From: CAYNFR01 sp964396595
Lineage (GTDB): Bacteria > Bacteroidota > Bacteroidia > Chitinophagales > Saprospiraceae
DNA length: 64,000 nt
NCBI GenBank assembly: GCA_964396595.1
Contig: CAYNFR010000009.1
Span: 24,238-88,237 of the forward strand
Direction of reading: 5' to 3'
Made by a program: the position numbers and the translations under genes. This document shows, piece by piece, positions 10,729 through 19,342 of this stretch (its first letter is position 1; each line of letters opens with the position of its first letter). A model generated the notes under the pieces. The model saw nothing but the letters and a program-made list of their open reading frames with translations, ran no database searches and was not told the DNA's origin.

Positions 10729-11142
10729 TCATTGAACAAGTACGCATCTATTAAGCACAATATCCATGAGTTTGCCGGTGCAGTATCCTTTTATCTTTAC
10801 ATGCTCACCAAGTTTTATATTATTGTTGCCCAGTGGAGTGGCTAGCTCACATTGAATTGATTCGAATAAACTACCCGTAGCCAGAGAGACGATAGCTACT
10901 ACCCCATCCTCAGCATTGAGCTCTTTGACAACGCCATTGATCTCAATTACTTTCTCGAGATATAATTCATCAGCCTTCTGTTCATCACGCTTATAGATTT
11001 CAAGAAATTGCTCTGCGGTATAGCTGTAGTCGGCCTTAATTTTATCGATACTTTTATGACCGCGACTGTATTGATAATATCCGAACATGGCGACACTCCC
11101 TACGACCAGAAACAACAGTAAAAAGAGATGATTACGTTTCAT
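10729..11142 (-). CDS. membrane-anchored OB-fold (tRNA_anti-like) protein
   Basis: A 137-residue protein. The N-terminal hydrophobic segment (about residues 5-23) is a signal anchor, and after a linker comes a small OB-fold of the tRNA_anti-like type (VIEINGVVKELN ... VKIKGYCTGKLMDIVLNRCVLV). Such proteins are commonly found with YceI and cytochrome c genes in Bacteroidota. The fold is recognised by general pattern, not by a catalytic motif, so its function is open. It is co-directional with its neighbours, 12 bases downstream of the small cytochrome gene. Confidence 0.7.
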   Translation of the reverse strand: MKRNHLFLLLFLVVGSVAMFGYYQYSRGHKSIDKIKADYSYTAEQFLEIYKRDEQKADELYLEKVIEINGVVKELNAEDGVVAIVSLATGSLFESIQCELATPLGNNNIKLGEHVKIKGYCTGKLMDIVLNRCVLVQ

Positions 11143-11153
11143 GGCACATAGTA

Positions 11154-11528
11154 TTAGTCATTAGGCGCTCCGGCAAGTATCCAATTTTCTAACCTCTCAA
11201 TCTCACAACGAGAGATTTGCTGACCCGTCGGTGGCATTGGCGATACACCCGATTGAAACTTTACAGAGGCTATGAGTTTCGTATTGTTTACATAAATCAA
11301 TACCTCGGAATGACTGTCAAGATTTATACCACCTCCAGTGTTGTTTTTTTCATTGTGACATGCTACACAATGTCTGTTTAGTATAGGAACAATAGTACCC
11401 TTGTAGCTCACATTATTGGTAATACAATCGATGTCGGCATAAAGCTCATCCTCTACGTCATAGTAGCATCCGCTTAACTGAATAAAGCCAAATAATAAGA
11501 TAACTATAAAACGAGCAATATTTTTCAT
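11154..11528 (-). CDS. small cytochrome c lipoprotein
   Basis: A 124-residue mono-haem protein. ATG at 11528 is chosen over a longer frame starting at 11654 because it gives a lipoprotein signal peptide ending at LSGC. The haem c motif CVACH lies near residue 56, and the sequence (VPILNRHCVACH, then GGINLDSHSEVL, then MPPTG with a likely axial Met) fits the planctomycete-type cytochrome c domain common in Bacteroidota. It probably carries electrons at the outer periplasm for the di-haem peroxidase encoded just upstream. A 19-base perfect palindrome lies 43-61 bases before the start. Confidence 0.88.
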   Translation of the reverse strand: MKNIARFIVILLFGFIQLSGCYYDVEDELYADIDCITNNVSYKGTIVPILNRHCVACHNEKNNTGGGINLDSHSEVLIYVNNTKLIASVKFQSGVSPMPPTGQQISRCEIERLENWILAGAPND

Positions 11529-11570
11529 GTGTTTCTTCAAATAGGTAAATGACCGTAAATATAATACGCT

Positions 11571-11589
11571 TAACAAACTGAGTTTGTTA
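11571..11589. promoter_or_regulatory. perfect 9-1-9 palindrome upstream of the cytochrome c gene
   Basis: TAACAAACT-G-AGTTTGTTA is a perfect dyad in the gap between two genes of the redox operon. Its size and symmetry fit a dimeric regulator's operator. With a single-base spacer it is not a good RNA hairpin, so a protein-binding site is the more natural reading. This is inference only. Confidence 0.4.
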
Positions 11590-11710
11590 CATAAGTTACA
11601 TAGTAAATCAAATGTGATCATAATTAATGCACTAGACCCGGATATCCGCTGCATACCGCTAGACTGCTGTATTCCTATGTATGTTATAAATGAATAGCTA
11701 CCGATTCAGA

Positions 11711-13030
11711 TTAATTACAACCCATTTGGGTTTTAGATATCTGATCATTGTTCGGGAAACACATTCCGGATAGCACTTTATTAGGTACATATCTCTTCAG
11801 ATTGTCATCTCGCAATCCGAATGAAATAAATTCTACCAAGTCCTTAATCTCTGTTTCAGATAGGCCCAAGGGCTTGATGTAAAAGGACAACTGAGATCGA
11901 GGAACACGTGGATTTTCAGGAACACCATTATTGAAATACCTCACCACGTCTTCAAGTGTTTCTTTACTTCCACCGTGGAAGTAAGGACCACTATCCGCCA
12001 AGTTATATAATTGAGGAGTCCTAAACTTAAACATATCTTCTTCTTTCAATGTAAACCCTCCCCTTCCTAGATTTCTAGCATCATCAGGGCCTGTCTTCAG
12101 ACCACCATGCTCGTAGAGATCATCAACACCTATGGCTTCAAATCTCATAGAACCCAAATTTGCTTCATAATGACACGAGTTACATCCCGCTTTTCCAAAG
12201 AAAAGTGTCGCACCTCGCTTCTGTTGATTGGTCATAGCATTGAGATCACCTCTCAACCATTTTTGAAAAGGGGCTTGATTAGTGAGTAGTGCTCTTAAAT
12301 AAGCCGATATAGCGAAGCTTGCACCTTTGCGAGAATATTTTTCACTTTCTGACCAGTCTGGAAAAGCTTTGTCAAACATTTCCTTATAACCCGCCTCTTC
12401 TACTATTTGCTTCGAGTACATCATACGATGCACTATTAAACCTTCGATATTTTGACCCTCCAGCGTACCAAGTCGCTCGGCATTTCGCGCAGTACCCGGA
12501 TCTGAAATTCCCCATACACTCTCTGTGCCGACATTAACACCTTCTGCGCCAAATGAACCGTTCCACATTGTATTGGGAACAAAAGCAACATTGAGCGTAG
12601 CCAATGGACGTGCGCCTTGAGCGTCTATTAAATTATCTGTGTAAAACGGTGATCTGATACGCATCTCTCCTTGTACTCCAAAACCATACCCCCCATCTGC
12701 AATTCCTTGCATTCGCGAAGGTCTGAATCCTGCCTCCGGGACATGACAGGACGAACATGTGAAAGTATGTAATCCTGTACGATGATTAGGCTCGTTACCA
12801 AAAATGGGTTCGAAAAAGAGAAATTTACCTAATTCGATTTTTTCCGGTGTCAGCGGATTTAATGGAGATTGAGGAATTTTATCATAATCTGTCTCGTGTG
12901 GTAGCAAGAGACTTTCTTTATCACCGACCAACGAAACCAACTCCTTATCAAGATCAGAAGTCGTTTCATGTTGACATGAAAAAAATAAAACAAAACACAG
13001 GATACATCCCGTGAAATAATACTTGGTCAT
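11711..13030 (-). CDS. di-haem cytochrome c peroxidase (MauG/CcpA family), lipoprotein
   Basis: A 439-residue protein. ATG at 13030 is taken as the start because a longer frame from 13057 would begin inside the predicted -7 promoter element (13055-13062). The shorter form starts with a lipoprotein signal ending LFFSC. Two haem c motifs are visible, TCSSCH near residue 90 and GCNSCH near residue 283, in the order expected for bacterial di-haem peroxidases, which reduce H2O2 with electrons from small cytochromes. The C-terminal LADSGPYFHGG and NNGVPENPR segments are typical of the family. It is the first gene of a five-gene minus-strand operon of secreted redox proteins. Confidence 0.93.
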   Translation of the reverse strand: MTKYYFTGCILCFVLFFSCQHETTSDLDKELVSLVGDKESLLLPHETDYDKIPQSPLNPLTPEKIELGKFLFFEPIFGNEPNHRTGLHTFTCSSCHVPEAGFRPSRMQGIADGGYGFGVQGEMRIRSPFYTDNLIDAQGARPLATLNVAFVPNTMWNGSFGAEGVNVGTESVWGISDPGTARNAERLGTLEGQNIEGLIVHRMMYSKQIVEEAGYKEMFDKAFPDWSESEKYSRKGASFAISAYLRALLTNQAPFQKWLRGDLNAMTNQQKRGATLFFGKAGCNSCHYEANLGSMRFEAIGVDDLYEHGGLKTGPDDARNLGRGGFTLKEEDMFKFRTPQLYNLADSGPYFHGGSKETLEDVVRYFNNGVPENPRVPRSQLSFYIKPLGLSETEIKDLVEFISFGLRDDNLKRYVPNKVLSGMCFPNNDQISKTQMGCN

Positions 13031-13054
13031 GGTCTTGAATAGTTCGATGCTGCG

Positions 13055-13089
13055 CAAATTTAATTTTATATTAGATTCTTACCAACAAA
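13055..13089 (-). promoter_or_regulatory. Bacteroidota-type promoter for the peroxidase operon
   Basis: Read on the minus strand there is TAAATTTG (13062-13055), an exact TAnnTTTG -7 element, with TTTG/TTG trinucleotides about 20-23 bases upstream (13083-13089). Transcription would begin near 13050, about 20 bases before the ATG at 13030. Confidence 0.6.
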
Positions 13090-13361
13090 GTTGATGCTTT
13101 TTTTACTTAAAAGTCATATTTATGACATACCGTTCAACTTCGTTTAGCTGTATAAATGCCGAAGTTAAACATAGTCGTTCCAAGTAATATGTACGCACAT
13201 CTACATCACTATATGTTACTTGACACTATGATTCTTCATATCCATTGCTCGAAGTCATTAATCGCTGAGAGCCTTTATTGTCCGACAACTCAGATGCTCA
13301 AGTAAACATCAATAAGGCATTGTAGATTTAAGGTGGAATAGGGTTGTCAAAAAGAGTAAGG
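13058..13361. other. intergenic region with two dyads
   Basis: No gene is apparent. Besides the peroxidase promoter it holds GTCATA-TT-TATGAC (13113-13126), a perfect short palindrome upstream of that promoter, and an 11-base inverted repeat with one mismatch (13132-13142 and 13160-13170, loop of 17). Either could be an operator or a transcript end; neither has a T-run. Confidence 0.4.
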
Positions 13362-15419
13362 CTATTTAGCCAGCCTCATAATCTCCTTTAGCCTATTTTC
13401 AATCTTACGCATCGCATCGCTATATCTGAGCTCCCATTTGATTAAATCTGATTTTCGACCGATTGATGCTTCGTAATGAAATGCCGGCATCATCCAAGAC
13501 GCATATCCACTATAAGGATCTGATGAAACATACAGAGATCGATACCATGCGCCATAAGGCATACCATCAGGGTGAAGCCATTCGCGCTCAAGTGCAATAA
13601 GTTGTTGATTAATAGCAGCAACATTGCTCTTGTTTACTTTAGATAACAATGACTCCGTGAGGGCTGCAGTCGTACTAAGACCTTCTGCCGCAATGATCAA
13701 TCTGGCGAAAGTAAAATCCCCTCCTTTATCCTTATCTAATTTCGAAAATATTTCTTGTAGCGTCTCAAAGTGTGTCTTCGCATCCTCTCCGTACTTAGAC
13801 AAGCTATATGGGATTATTTCTGACTCGGAGATATCAAGCATCATCGAGCCAAAAACTTGCTCCACCATCACACCCATCTGATAGCTACTATCCACAAATT
13901 TGTGATAAAAGTGAAGGTTGTCATAATTCGAATGATAAAGACTCGGCCCGCCCGTACCTGCATTTAGAGAGGGAATGCCCAGGTGGGCATAAAAGGGCAA
14001 ATGATCAGACCCTCCTCCTAGATTTCCGATATTGGGCGTAGACTCTTTGCCTGACCAATGTGCAAATACCGTCTGATCCGTACCGGGATAAATAACTTTT
14101 TTGGTAGCATCCATAAGCACTCGTTTCATCGTCGGGCTAGCCGATCCACCAAATCTCTTGCCACTGACCGCCGCATCTGCATTGAGATAAGCTACTGCTT
14201 TGGCAGTCAGATCATCACGTAAATGTTCAACCCATTCTGTAGATCCGATAATGCCGGTCTCCTCCGCATCCCAATGCGCAATTTTTAATGTCCGACGCGG
14301 CCTGATACCTTGGTGCGCTAGCGCACCCAATGATTCACTCAAAGATAATAACATGGCAGTGCCGCTATTGGGGTCACAACTTCCAAAATTCCATGCATCA
14401 TAATGACTACCTGCAATAATCCATTCATCCGGCAATTCTGACCCGGTTAATGTCCCCACTACATTATATACCCGCTGTATAGCGCGTTCTTGTTGGACAT
14501 TCACCCGCACAATTAAATCCTCTCCACCTTGTAATCGATATGTACAAGGAAGCCCACCTTGCCAGCCTGATGGTACAGGAGTCCCTTTCATCCGCATAAT
14601 AATTTCCTTGGCAGAACCATACGGCAAAGGCATAACAGGAATAGTATGAAGTCCCTTCACCTCCGAGGGATCAAGTCTGTTGATTTCAATATCTCCATCC
14701 ACCGGTAAGGCAGGATCAAAAGGCGTCAATGGATCACCCGTCCAATCAATTGTGAGTAGTGAGCCTCGCTGTATCGTGCTTTCGTCAAAATAGGTACCTT
14801 CGGGGTATACTAATCCACGCATATAACCGCTATCCGCCGGATCGGTAAAAATGATCAGTCCTATCGCCCCATACTTTTCAGCAAACTTCGCCTTGTAGCC
14901 TCTGAAATTACCACCATATCGAGCAATGACAATCTTGCCTTTGACTGATATGCCCATTTTCTCCAGTTGCTCAAAATCTTCCTTTCTGCCATAATTAGCA
15001 TACACGACTTCTCCTCTCACATCCCCAGAACCAGTGTATGCATTAAAACCGATTCCCAGATCCGGATGCGAAGAGTACGGATCTTCATCATGCACATATT
15101 CATGATTATTCAGAGGTAACCTGATCGGTCTGACGATTTCTGCAAAGGTAGTCCCAGGCATCACCGGCAAATAAATGTCATAAGGAAATACCTCCACCGC
15201 TAATCCGGCGTTACGCATCGTATTGACGATATAATCGCGGACTTTCTCATTGTTTTTGCTGGCTGTAATATGCGGGGCTTTGGTCAATTGTTCCAGATGA
15301 TTGCGAAAGCGCTTACTATCTTGCTGTTTTAAAAATACAGTCACCGGTGCATCTTGCGACGATATTGAAAATACCAATCCTAGCATGATGAAGTAGAAAA
15401 ATGTCAGTCGTGATTTCAT
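13362..15419 (-). CDS. M28B metallopeptidase (glutamate carboxypeptidase II / transferrin receptor-like)
   Basis: A 685-residue secreted peptidase with signal peptide (cleaved near SISSQD). The order is that of PSMA-type enzymes: a PA domain (KGKIVIARYGG, AIGLIIFTDPADSGY) inserted ahead of the di-zinc catalytic core, then a C-terminal TFR-dimerisation helical domain. Zinc ligands can be followed as His in GSHYDAW, Asp in SCDPNSGTA, Glu-Glu in DAEETG, Asp in LNADAAVSG, and His in YHSNYDN. It likely trims peptides in the periplasm. It lies 21 bases downstream of the enoyl-CoA hydratase gene on the same strand, so co-transcription is likely although the functions are unrelated. Confidence 0.93.
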   Translation of the reverse strand: MKSRLTFFYFIMLGLVFSISSQDAPVTVFLKQQDSKRFRNHLEQLTKAPHITASKNNEKVRDYIVNTMRNAGLAVEVFPYDIYLPVMPGTTFAEIVRPIRLPLNNHEYVHDEDPYSSHPDLGIGFNAYTGSGDVRGEVVYANYGRKEDFEQLEKMGISVKGKIVIARYGGNFRGYKAKFAEKYGAIGLIIFTDPADSGYMRGLVYPEGTYFDESTIQRGSLLTIDWTGDPLTPFDPALPVDGDIEINRLDPSEVKGLHTIPVMPLPYGSAKEIIMRMKGTPVPSGWQGGLPCTYRLQGGEDLIVRVNVQQERAIQRVYNVVGTLTGSELPDEWIIAGSHYDAWNFGSCDPNSGTAMLLSLSESLGALAHQGIRPRRTLKIAHWDAEETGIIGSTEWVEHLRDDLTAKAVAYLNADAAVSGKRFGGSASPTMKRVLMDATKKVIYPGTDQTVFAHWSGKESTPNIGNLGGGSDHLPFYAHLGIPSLNAGTGGPSLYHSNYDNLHFYHKFVDSSYQMGVMVEQVFGSMMLDISESEIIPYSLSKYGEDAKTHFETLQEIFSKLDKDKGGDFTFARLIIAAEGLSTTAALTESLLSKVNKSNVAAINQQLIALEREWLHPDGMPYGAWYRSLYVSSDPYSGYASWMMPAFHYEASIGRKSDLIKWELRYSDAMRKIENRLKEIMRLAK

Positions 15420-15440
15420 TCTTTAATATTGTCTTTTAAA

Positions 15441-16232
15441 TTAAACTCCCTTCCAATTAGGTTTTCTTTTTTCGATAAAGGCATTAACCCCTTCATTAAA
15501 ATCATCTGTTGCAGCAAGTTTTCCAAAAAACACTTGTTCTGATGTATATCCATCGATTGTGTGATCGTAAAAATCATTGACTGCCGCAATTGTCTCGCGG
15601 ACGGCAAGAGGGCTCCTTGTTGATATTTTGTCAATAATTTTCAATGCTTCATTGATTTCTTCCCCTGATGTGCAGAGTCTATTTGCCAACCCATGACGCA
15701 AGGCTTCTTCAGCACTGATCATATCGCCTGTTAATAGCATTTCTAATGCCTTGGATCTTCCTATTAACATTGGCAAGCGCTGCGTAGCCCCATATCCAGG
15801 CAGAATGCCCAAATTCACTTCGGGCTGACCAAATTTTGCATGTTCTCCAACAACGCGCAGGTGACACGCCATAGACAACTCACATCCACCTCCCAATGCA
15901 AAACCATTGACAGCAGCAACAACCACACGCGGAAATCGCTCAATCATTTTAAATACAGCCTGTCCGCGTCGAGATAGACCCTCCGCACGCTCTCTATCAA
16001 GTCCAACGAACTCTTTTATATCCGCACCGGCGGCAAAAGCCTTTGATCCTACACCGGTGATGACAACTCCCTTTATCTCGGTGGCATCAATGTCGGCTGA
16101 AAACAACTCCTGAAGATCCTGAAAGACTTCATTATTAAGAGCATTCAATGCTGCCGGACGATTAATACTAATGATCAGACTACCCGATCTATTCTCGACC
16201 AATACTTGTCTATATTCATTGGCTATAGCCAT
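15441..16232 (-). CDS. enoyl-CoA hydratase / crotonase family
   Basis: A 263-residue crotonase. The oxyanion-hole segments AFAAGADIKEF (about 65-75) and VNGFALGGGCELSMAC (about 108-123) are present, and both catalytic glutamates are in place: Glu118 and Glu138, with the 20-residue spacing of true enoyl-CoA hydratases. It should hydrate 2-enoyl-CoA to 3-hydroxyacyl-CoA in beta-oxidation or related pathways; 3-hydroxybutyryl-CoA dehydratase is an equally possible name. It is the middle gene of a minus-strand set with a small acidic protein upstream and the M28 peptidase downstream. Confidence 0.93.
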   Translation of the reverse strand: MAIANEYRQVLVENRSGSLIISINRPAALNALNNEVFQDLQELFSADIDATEIKGVVITGVGSKAFAAGADIKEFVGLDRERAEGLSRRGQAVFKMIERFPRVVVAAVNGFALGGGCELSMACHLRVVGEHAKFGQPEVNLGILPGYGATQRLPMLIGRSKALEMLLTGDMISAEEALRHGLANRLCTSGEEINEALKIIDKISTRSPLAVRETIAAVNDFYDHTIDGYTSEQVFFGKLAATDDFNEGVNAFIEKRKPNWKGV

Positions 16233-16265
16233 CTCCTGAACTTTATTATTCTATCAACTTAAATT

Positions 16266-16493
16266 CTACTCTTCTTCATCAGCGTCCAAAATCTTCACAT
16301 CATAATAGGTATCAATGAATGCCGCAATATCAAAATCGTCCTCCTTCTTCAACTCCCTATATTCTTCCAAGACATCTTTCAGCGGAATCATAGGCTCAAG
16401 TGAATCCAATGGCTTGTCAGACGGTAATATCCCACTGTCATCAACATCCTTCAATAACATTTTCCATAATTCCTTAATCGTAATCTTTGCCAT
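16266..16493 (-). CDS. small acidic hypothetical protein
   Basis: A 75-residue, strongly acidic soluble protein ending DADEEE, with no signal peptide or membrane segment. I do not recognise the family. Its coding character (regular composition, 33-base spacing to the hydratase gene) supports a real gene, probably the first of the transcript containing the hydratase and the M28 peptidase. Confidence 0.65.
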   Translation of the reverse strand: MAKITIKELWKMLLKDVDDSGILPSDKPLDSLEPMIPLKDVLEEYRELKKEDDFDIAAFIDTYYDVKILDADEEE

Positions 16494-16644
16494 CCTTAGC
16501 TATTATTCTTACTTAGAAGTGGATTTTGCGCGCATCAGACACACTCTATAGAGGGCAAGATAGCATCATAGCAATTCATGAAGAATAATTTGTCATAAAA
16601 AATTTAGCCTTCATATATTAGCATCTATAAATATACGGCAAACT

Positions 16645-17766
16645 ATGAGCCACACCCTTCATCCTTCGAGACGTACATTCATCAAGCAAAGTTCCGCACT
16701 CGTCGCAGGCGCTTCGATCATCAATCCATTGACGGCTTGTAAACCGGCAAGTGTAAATACTCCATTCGACAAAAAAATAGGTGTGGCACTTGTCGGATTG
16801 GGATACTATAGTAAAGATCTGCTTGCCCCTGCCTTGCAATTAACAGAACATTGTGAGCTGAGAGGTATCGTCACTGGTAGCCCAGCGAAAATTCCACTAT
16901 GGCAGCGTCAATATGGAATCAAAGACAAAAATGTTTACGACTATGATACAATGGCGAAAATCGCCAATAATGATGAAATAGATGTAATCTATATTGTAGT
17001 CCCGACCGCACTTCATGCGAAGTACAGTATCATGGCAGCCGAAGCAGGTAAGCATGTCTGGTGCGAAAAACCGATGGCTATGAACGTGTCGGAATGCCAA
17101 TCGATCATCGACGCCTGCGCAGCCAACAAGGTGAAATTGGCAATCGGGTATCGCATGAATCACGAACCCAATACACAAACCGTTATATCTTATGCCCAGA
17201 CAAAACCGTACGGTGCCTTCAGCTCCGTCTATGCCGAAGCAGGTTATGCAGGAGGTGGAGGCACAGGATGGCGATTCTCTCGGGCACTCGGTGGTGGCGC
17301 ACTTTATGACATGGGTGTTTATACAGTCAATGGAATACTTAATAGTACGGCTGAGTTACCGGTCTCCGTGACCGAAGCTCAGCACATCATCGACCGACCG
17401 CAATACTTCTCAGAAGTAGACGAAACCACCGAATTCACTCTTCGATTCGAAAATGACCTATTCGCTTATGGTAAGACCAGCGTCGGGCGTGATTATAACA
17501 GACTCAGATTGAACTGTACTGAAGGCTGGTATGAACTGTCACCTTTTCAAAGTTATAACGGTGTACAAGGTATCACCAGCGACGGCAAAAAATTGGATAC
17601 CTATATCCGTAACCAACAAGCACGCCAGATGGACAATGACGCCCTCGCCATCCTGAATAATCAAGAATCAATTTCCACCGGTGCGCAAGGCAAACGCGAT
17701 ATCGCTATCATAAACGCTATTCAAAAAGCAGCTGAGACCCGATCCGAATCATACATTACTTATTGA
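16645..17766 (+). CDS. Tat-exported Gfo/Idh/MocA oxidoreductase
   Basis: A 373-residue NAD(P)-dependent oxidoreductase of the glucose-fructose oxidoreductase type. The N-terminus carries a twin-arginine signal (SRRTFIK, followed by a hydrophobic stretch to about residue 32), so it is exported folded with its cofactor. A Rossmann domain follows (VALVGLGYYS; the third Gly of the usual GxGxxG is replaced), with the family's CEKPMAMN motif near residue 140 and the GYRMNHEPNT catalytic-domain entry. The substrate is probably a sugar or inositol derivative. The gene is divergent from the small acidic protein gene and stands alone; decayed mobile DNA begins after it. Confidence 0.9.
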   Translation: MSHTLHPSRRTFIKQSSALVAGASIINPLTACKPASVNTPFDKKIGVALVGLGYYSKDLLAPALQLTEHCELRGIVTGSPAKIPLWQRQYGIKDKNVYDYDTMAKIANNDEIDVIYIVVPTALHAKYSIMAAEAGKHVWCEKPMAMNVSECQSIIDACAANKVKLAIGYRMNHEPNTQTVISYAQTKPYGAFSSVYAEAGYAGGGGTGWRFSRALGGGALYDMGVYTVNGILNSTAELPVSVTEAQHIIDRPQYFSEVDETTEFTLRFENDLFAYGKTSVGRDYNRLRLNCTEGWYELSPFQSYNGVQGITSDGKKLDTYIRNQQARQMDNDALAILNNQESISTGAQGKRDIAIINAIQKAAETRSESYITY

Positions 17767-18330
17767 AGGGACACTATATTCTCCATACATTTATCTATAC
17801 AACATACTACTGATCCTGCTCCAAAGAAATATCGTCAACATCCGACCGCTTACGTATTAAGGTTGTAAGGCATTGACATTACATCCTCAGAGGGTTTAAT
17901 ATCATGGCAGAAATCTATGTTTCAGGAGCGCCATTCACGAGCCTCGACTTCATAAACCGCGCACAGACATGAAAGAAAATTAATATAGAATTACTTCGCC
18001 TCGCAGCATACCATCCAGCGAAATGTTGCTGCGCACTGCCCAGTATTGAGTATCATACTTTTTTCATACGAATTGCTTCAAAGGAAACATCTTAAAATAA
18101 GCTATACCTAATACAAAATCCATATATCCGAATCCCAAAATATACAAACTCTATTTATCGCATAATTAGAATCAAGTCATAAATGCAACTTTTTGGTACG
18201 AACAGCAAACACCCTCACCCGTTCGGCGTAGACTGTGTCTGCGTCGGTGTGACCATAAAACGCTGTTATGTGTGAATGGCTATCATCATAGCTCTATCAT
18301 ATCACTTTTAACTAAGTTACTCAATCCGCT
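17767..18330. other. non-coding stretch before the RAYT relic
   Basis: No gene is recognisable. A short hairpin (18227-18243, CGTAGAC-TGT-GTCTGCG with one G.U pair) lies in a G+C-richer patch unlike its AT-rich surroundings and may be a REP-like relic. The rest looks like decayed sequence. Confidence 0.4.
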
Positions 18331-18848
18331 TTAATTTCGCTGACTGCTGTAGAGCCAATACTCTGCATGATCTACGTACCCAGCTCTTACAGGATTATCA
18401 TGAATGTAAGCCATCTTTTGCATGATGAATGTATGACTCCTGCCTGCTGGTAAGGCAGGTTCTAAATCTATTGCATGGTTCTCATGCGTCCCAAATTGAT
18501 ATCCAAGGTTGCGCTTATGTCGCATTGCTGCAAGCTCAATTCATTTTAACAGCCAGTCCTTTCTGTACCTTCCTCGATCTGCTTTAAAATCTGTGTCGAG
18601 GAATAGCGCTTAAAATCTCGAATCACAGCTGATAAATTAGCCTTTTGCGTGCTTATAATCGTATGAATATCATTACTCATGATCACATACGTATCAATCT
18701 CTAAGCCATTAGATCTAAGGCACTAGTCCAAACTATCCATCACTACATCACGATAACATTGACGAGTGAATATAGCTACCCCATCTATCATTTAAAAAGT
18801 TACATAATACAACCCATCCCGTCGCGTGATTTGATATCCCGTTGGCAT
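18331..18848 (-). pseudogene. REP-associated tyrosine transposase (RAYT, Y1/IS200-like) relic
   Basis: Read from an ATG at 18848 on the minus strand, the start MPTGYQITRRDGLYYVTF is typical of Bacteroidota RAYTs, and the end (YIHDNPVRAGYV, then EYWLYSS) is equally typical. Between them lie in-frame stops (a TAA just after YVTF, a TAG after MDSLD, and a TGA after WLLK) and at least one frameshift (after QIEEGTE). The HUH metal-binding motif, normally MSNHIH, reads MSNDIH, so the nuclease would be dead in any case. A palindromic insertion encoding EPALPAG interrupts the normally contiguous ENHAIDL / RSHTF segment. Such enzymes move or multiply REP palindromes. Confidence 0.85.
18439..18459. repeat. 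palindromic insertion inside the RAYT relic
   Basis: CCTGCCT, a 7-base loop, then AGGCAGG: a perfect 7-bp stem. It sits within the relic's reading frame and adds the residues PALPAG where homologous RAYTs, as I remember them, run straight through. Confidence 0.55.
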
Positions 18849-19199
18849 ATTCTATTCCCTTTTCAGTATCGTTATATACGCAAAACAGATTTTGCCTTAC
18901 ACTCACACGCATAGCCTACGCTTAACAACTATTTTTTATGACTTGGATCTAAGATTCTTTAGGGTTTGCTGTTTGTGCTGCGGCAATTATTTTCAGTGTT
19001 ACAAAACTTTCGGTTAAAAACATTAATTTTTTTCATATCGATTGGTTTTTAAATTTTTGCTAACATTAGAATAGACGCTACTCGTACCTATTTATAGCGT
19101 CTATATCGTTATTGTCAGAACACTATTCAGGCCGATGGCACACTACACCTTACCAAATATATTTTTATTTTTCATAAAATCAAGTGGACTCTTAGCTGT
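18849..19199. other. AT-rich non-coding stretch with a strong hairpin
   Basis: No gene is apparent. At 19071-19104 there is a perfect 10-bp inverted repeat (ATAGACGCTA / TAGCGTCTAT) around a 14-base loop. It lies about 95 bases past the end of the recombinase relic and could be a terminator-like end or part of a former element's border. Confidence 0.5.
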
Positions 19200-19330
19200 T
19201 TAATTGTTTATAGCTAGCACAAGGGTATAGACTTCTGTGGTTTTGCTGCTGCTATGCCCTAACATACTTTGAATAATCCGTAGATTAACGCCCTCCTGCA
19301 GTAGCTGTGTTGCGAAACTAATAGTTACAA
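19200..19330 (-). pseudogene. tyrosine recombinase (integrase) C-terminal relic
   Basis: On the minus strand a frame ending in TAA at 19202-19200 encodes SFATQLLQEGVN, then IIQSMLGHSSSKTTEVYT. That is the C-terminal catalytic block of XerC/D-like and phage integrases: LGH with its conserved His/Trp-position neighbours, and the nucleophilic Tyr in EVYT. The expected His before SFAT is Ile, and the rest of the gene is missing because fbp begins at 19343. It is the stump of a former integrated element. Confidence 0.8.
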
Positions 19331-19342
19331 AAACAATAACCA

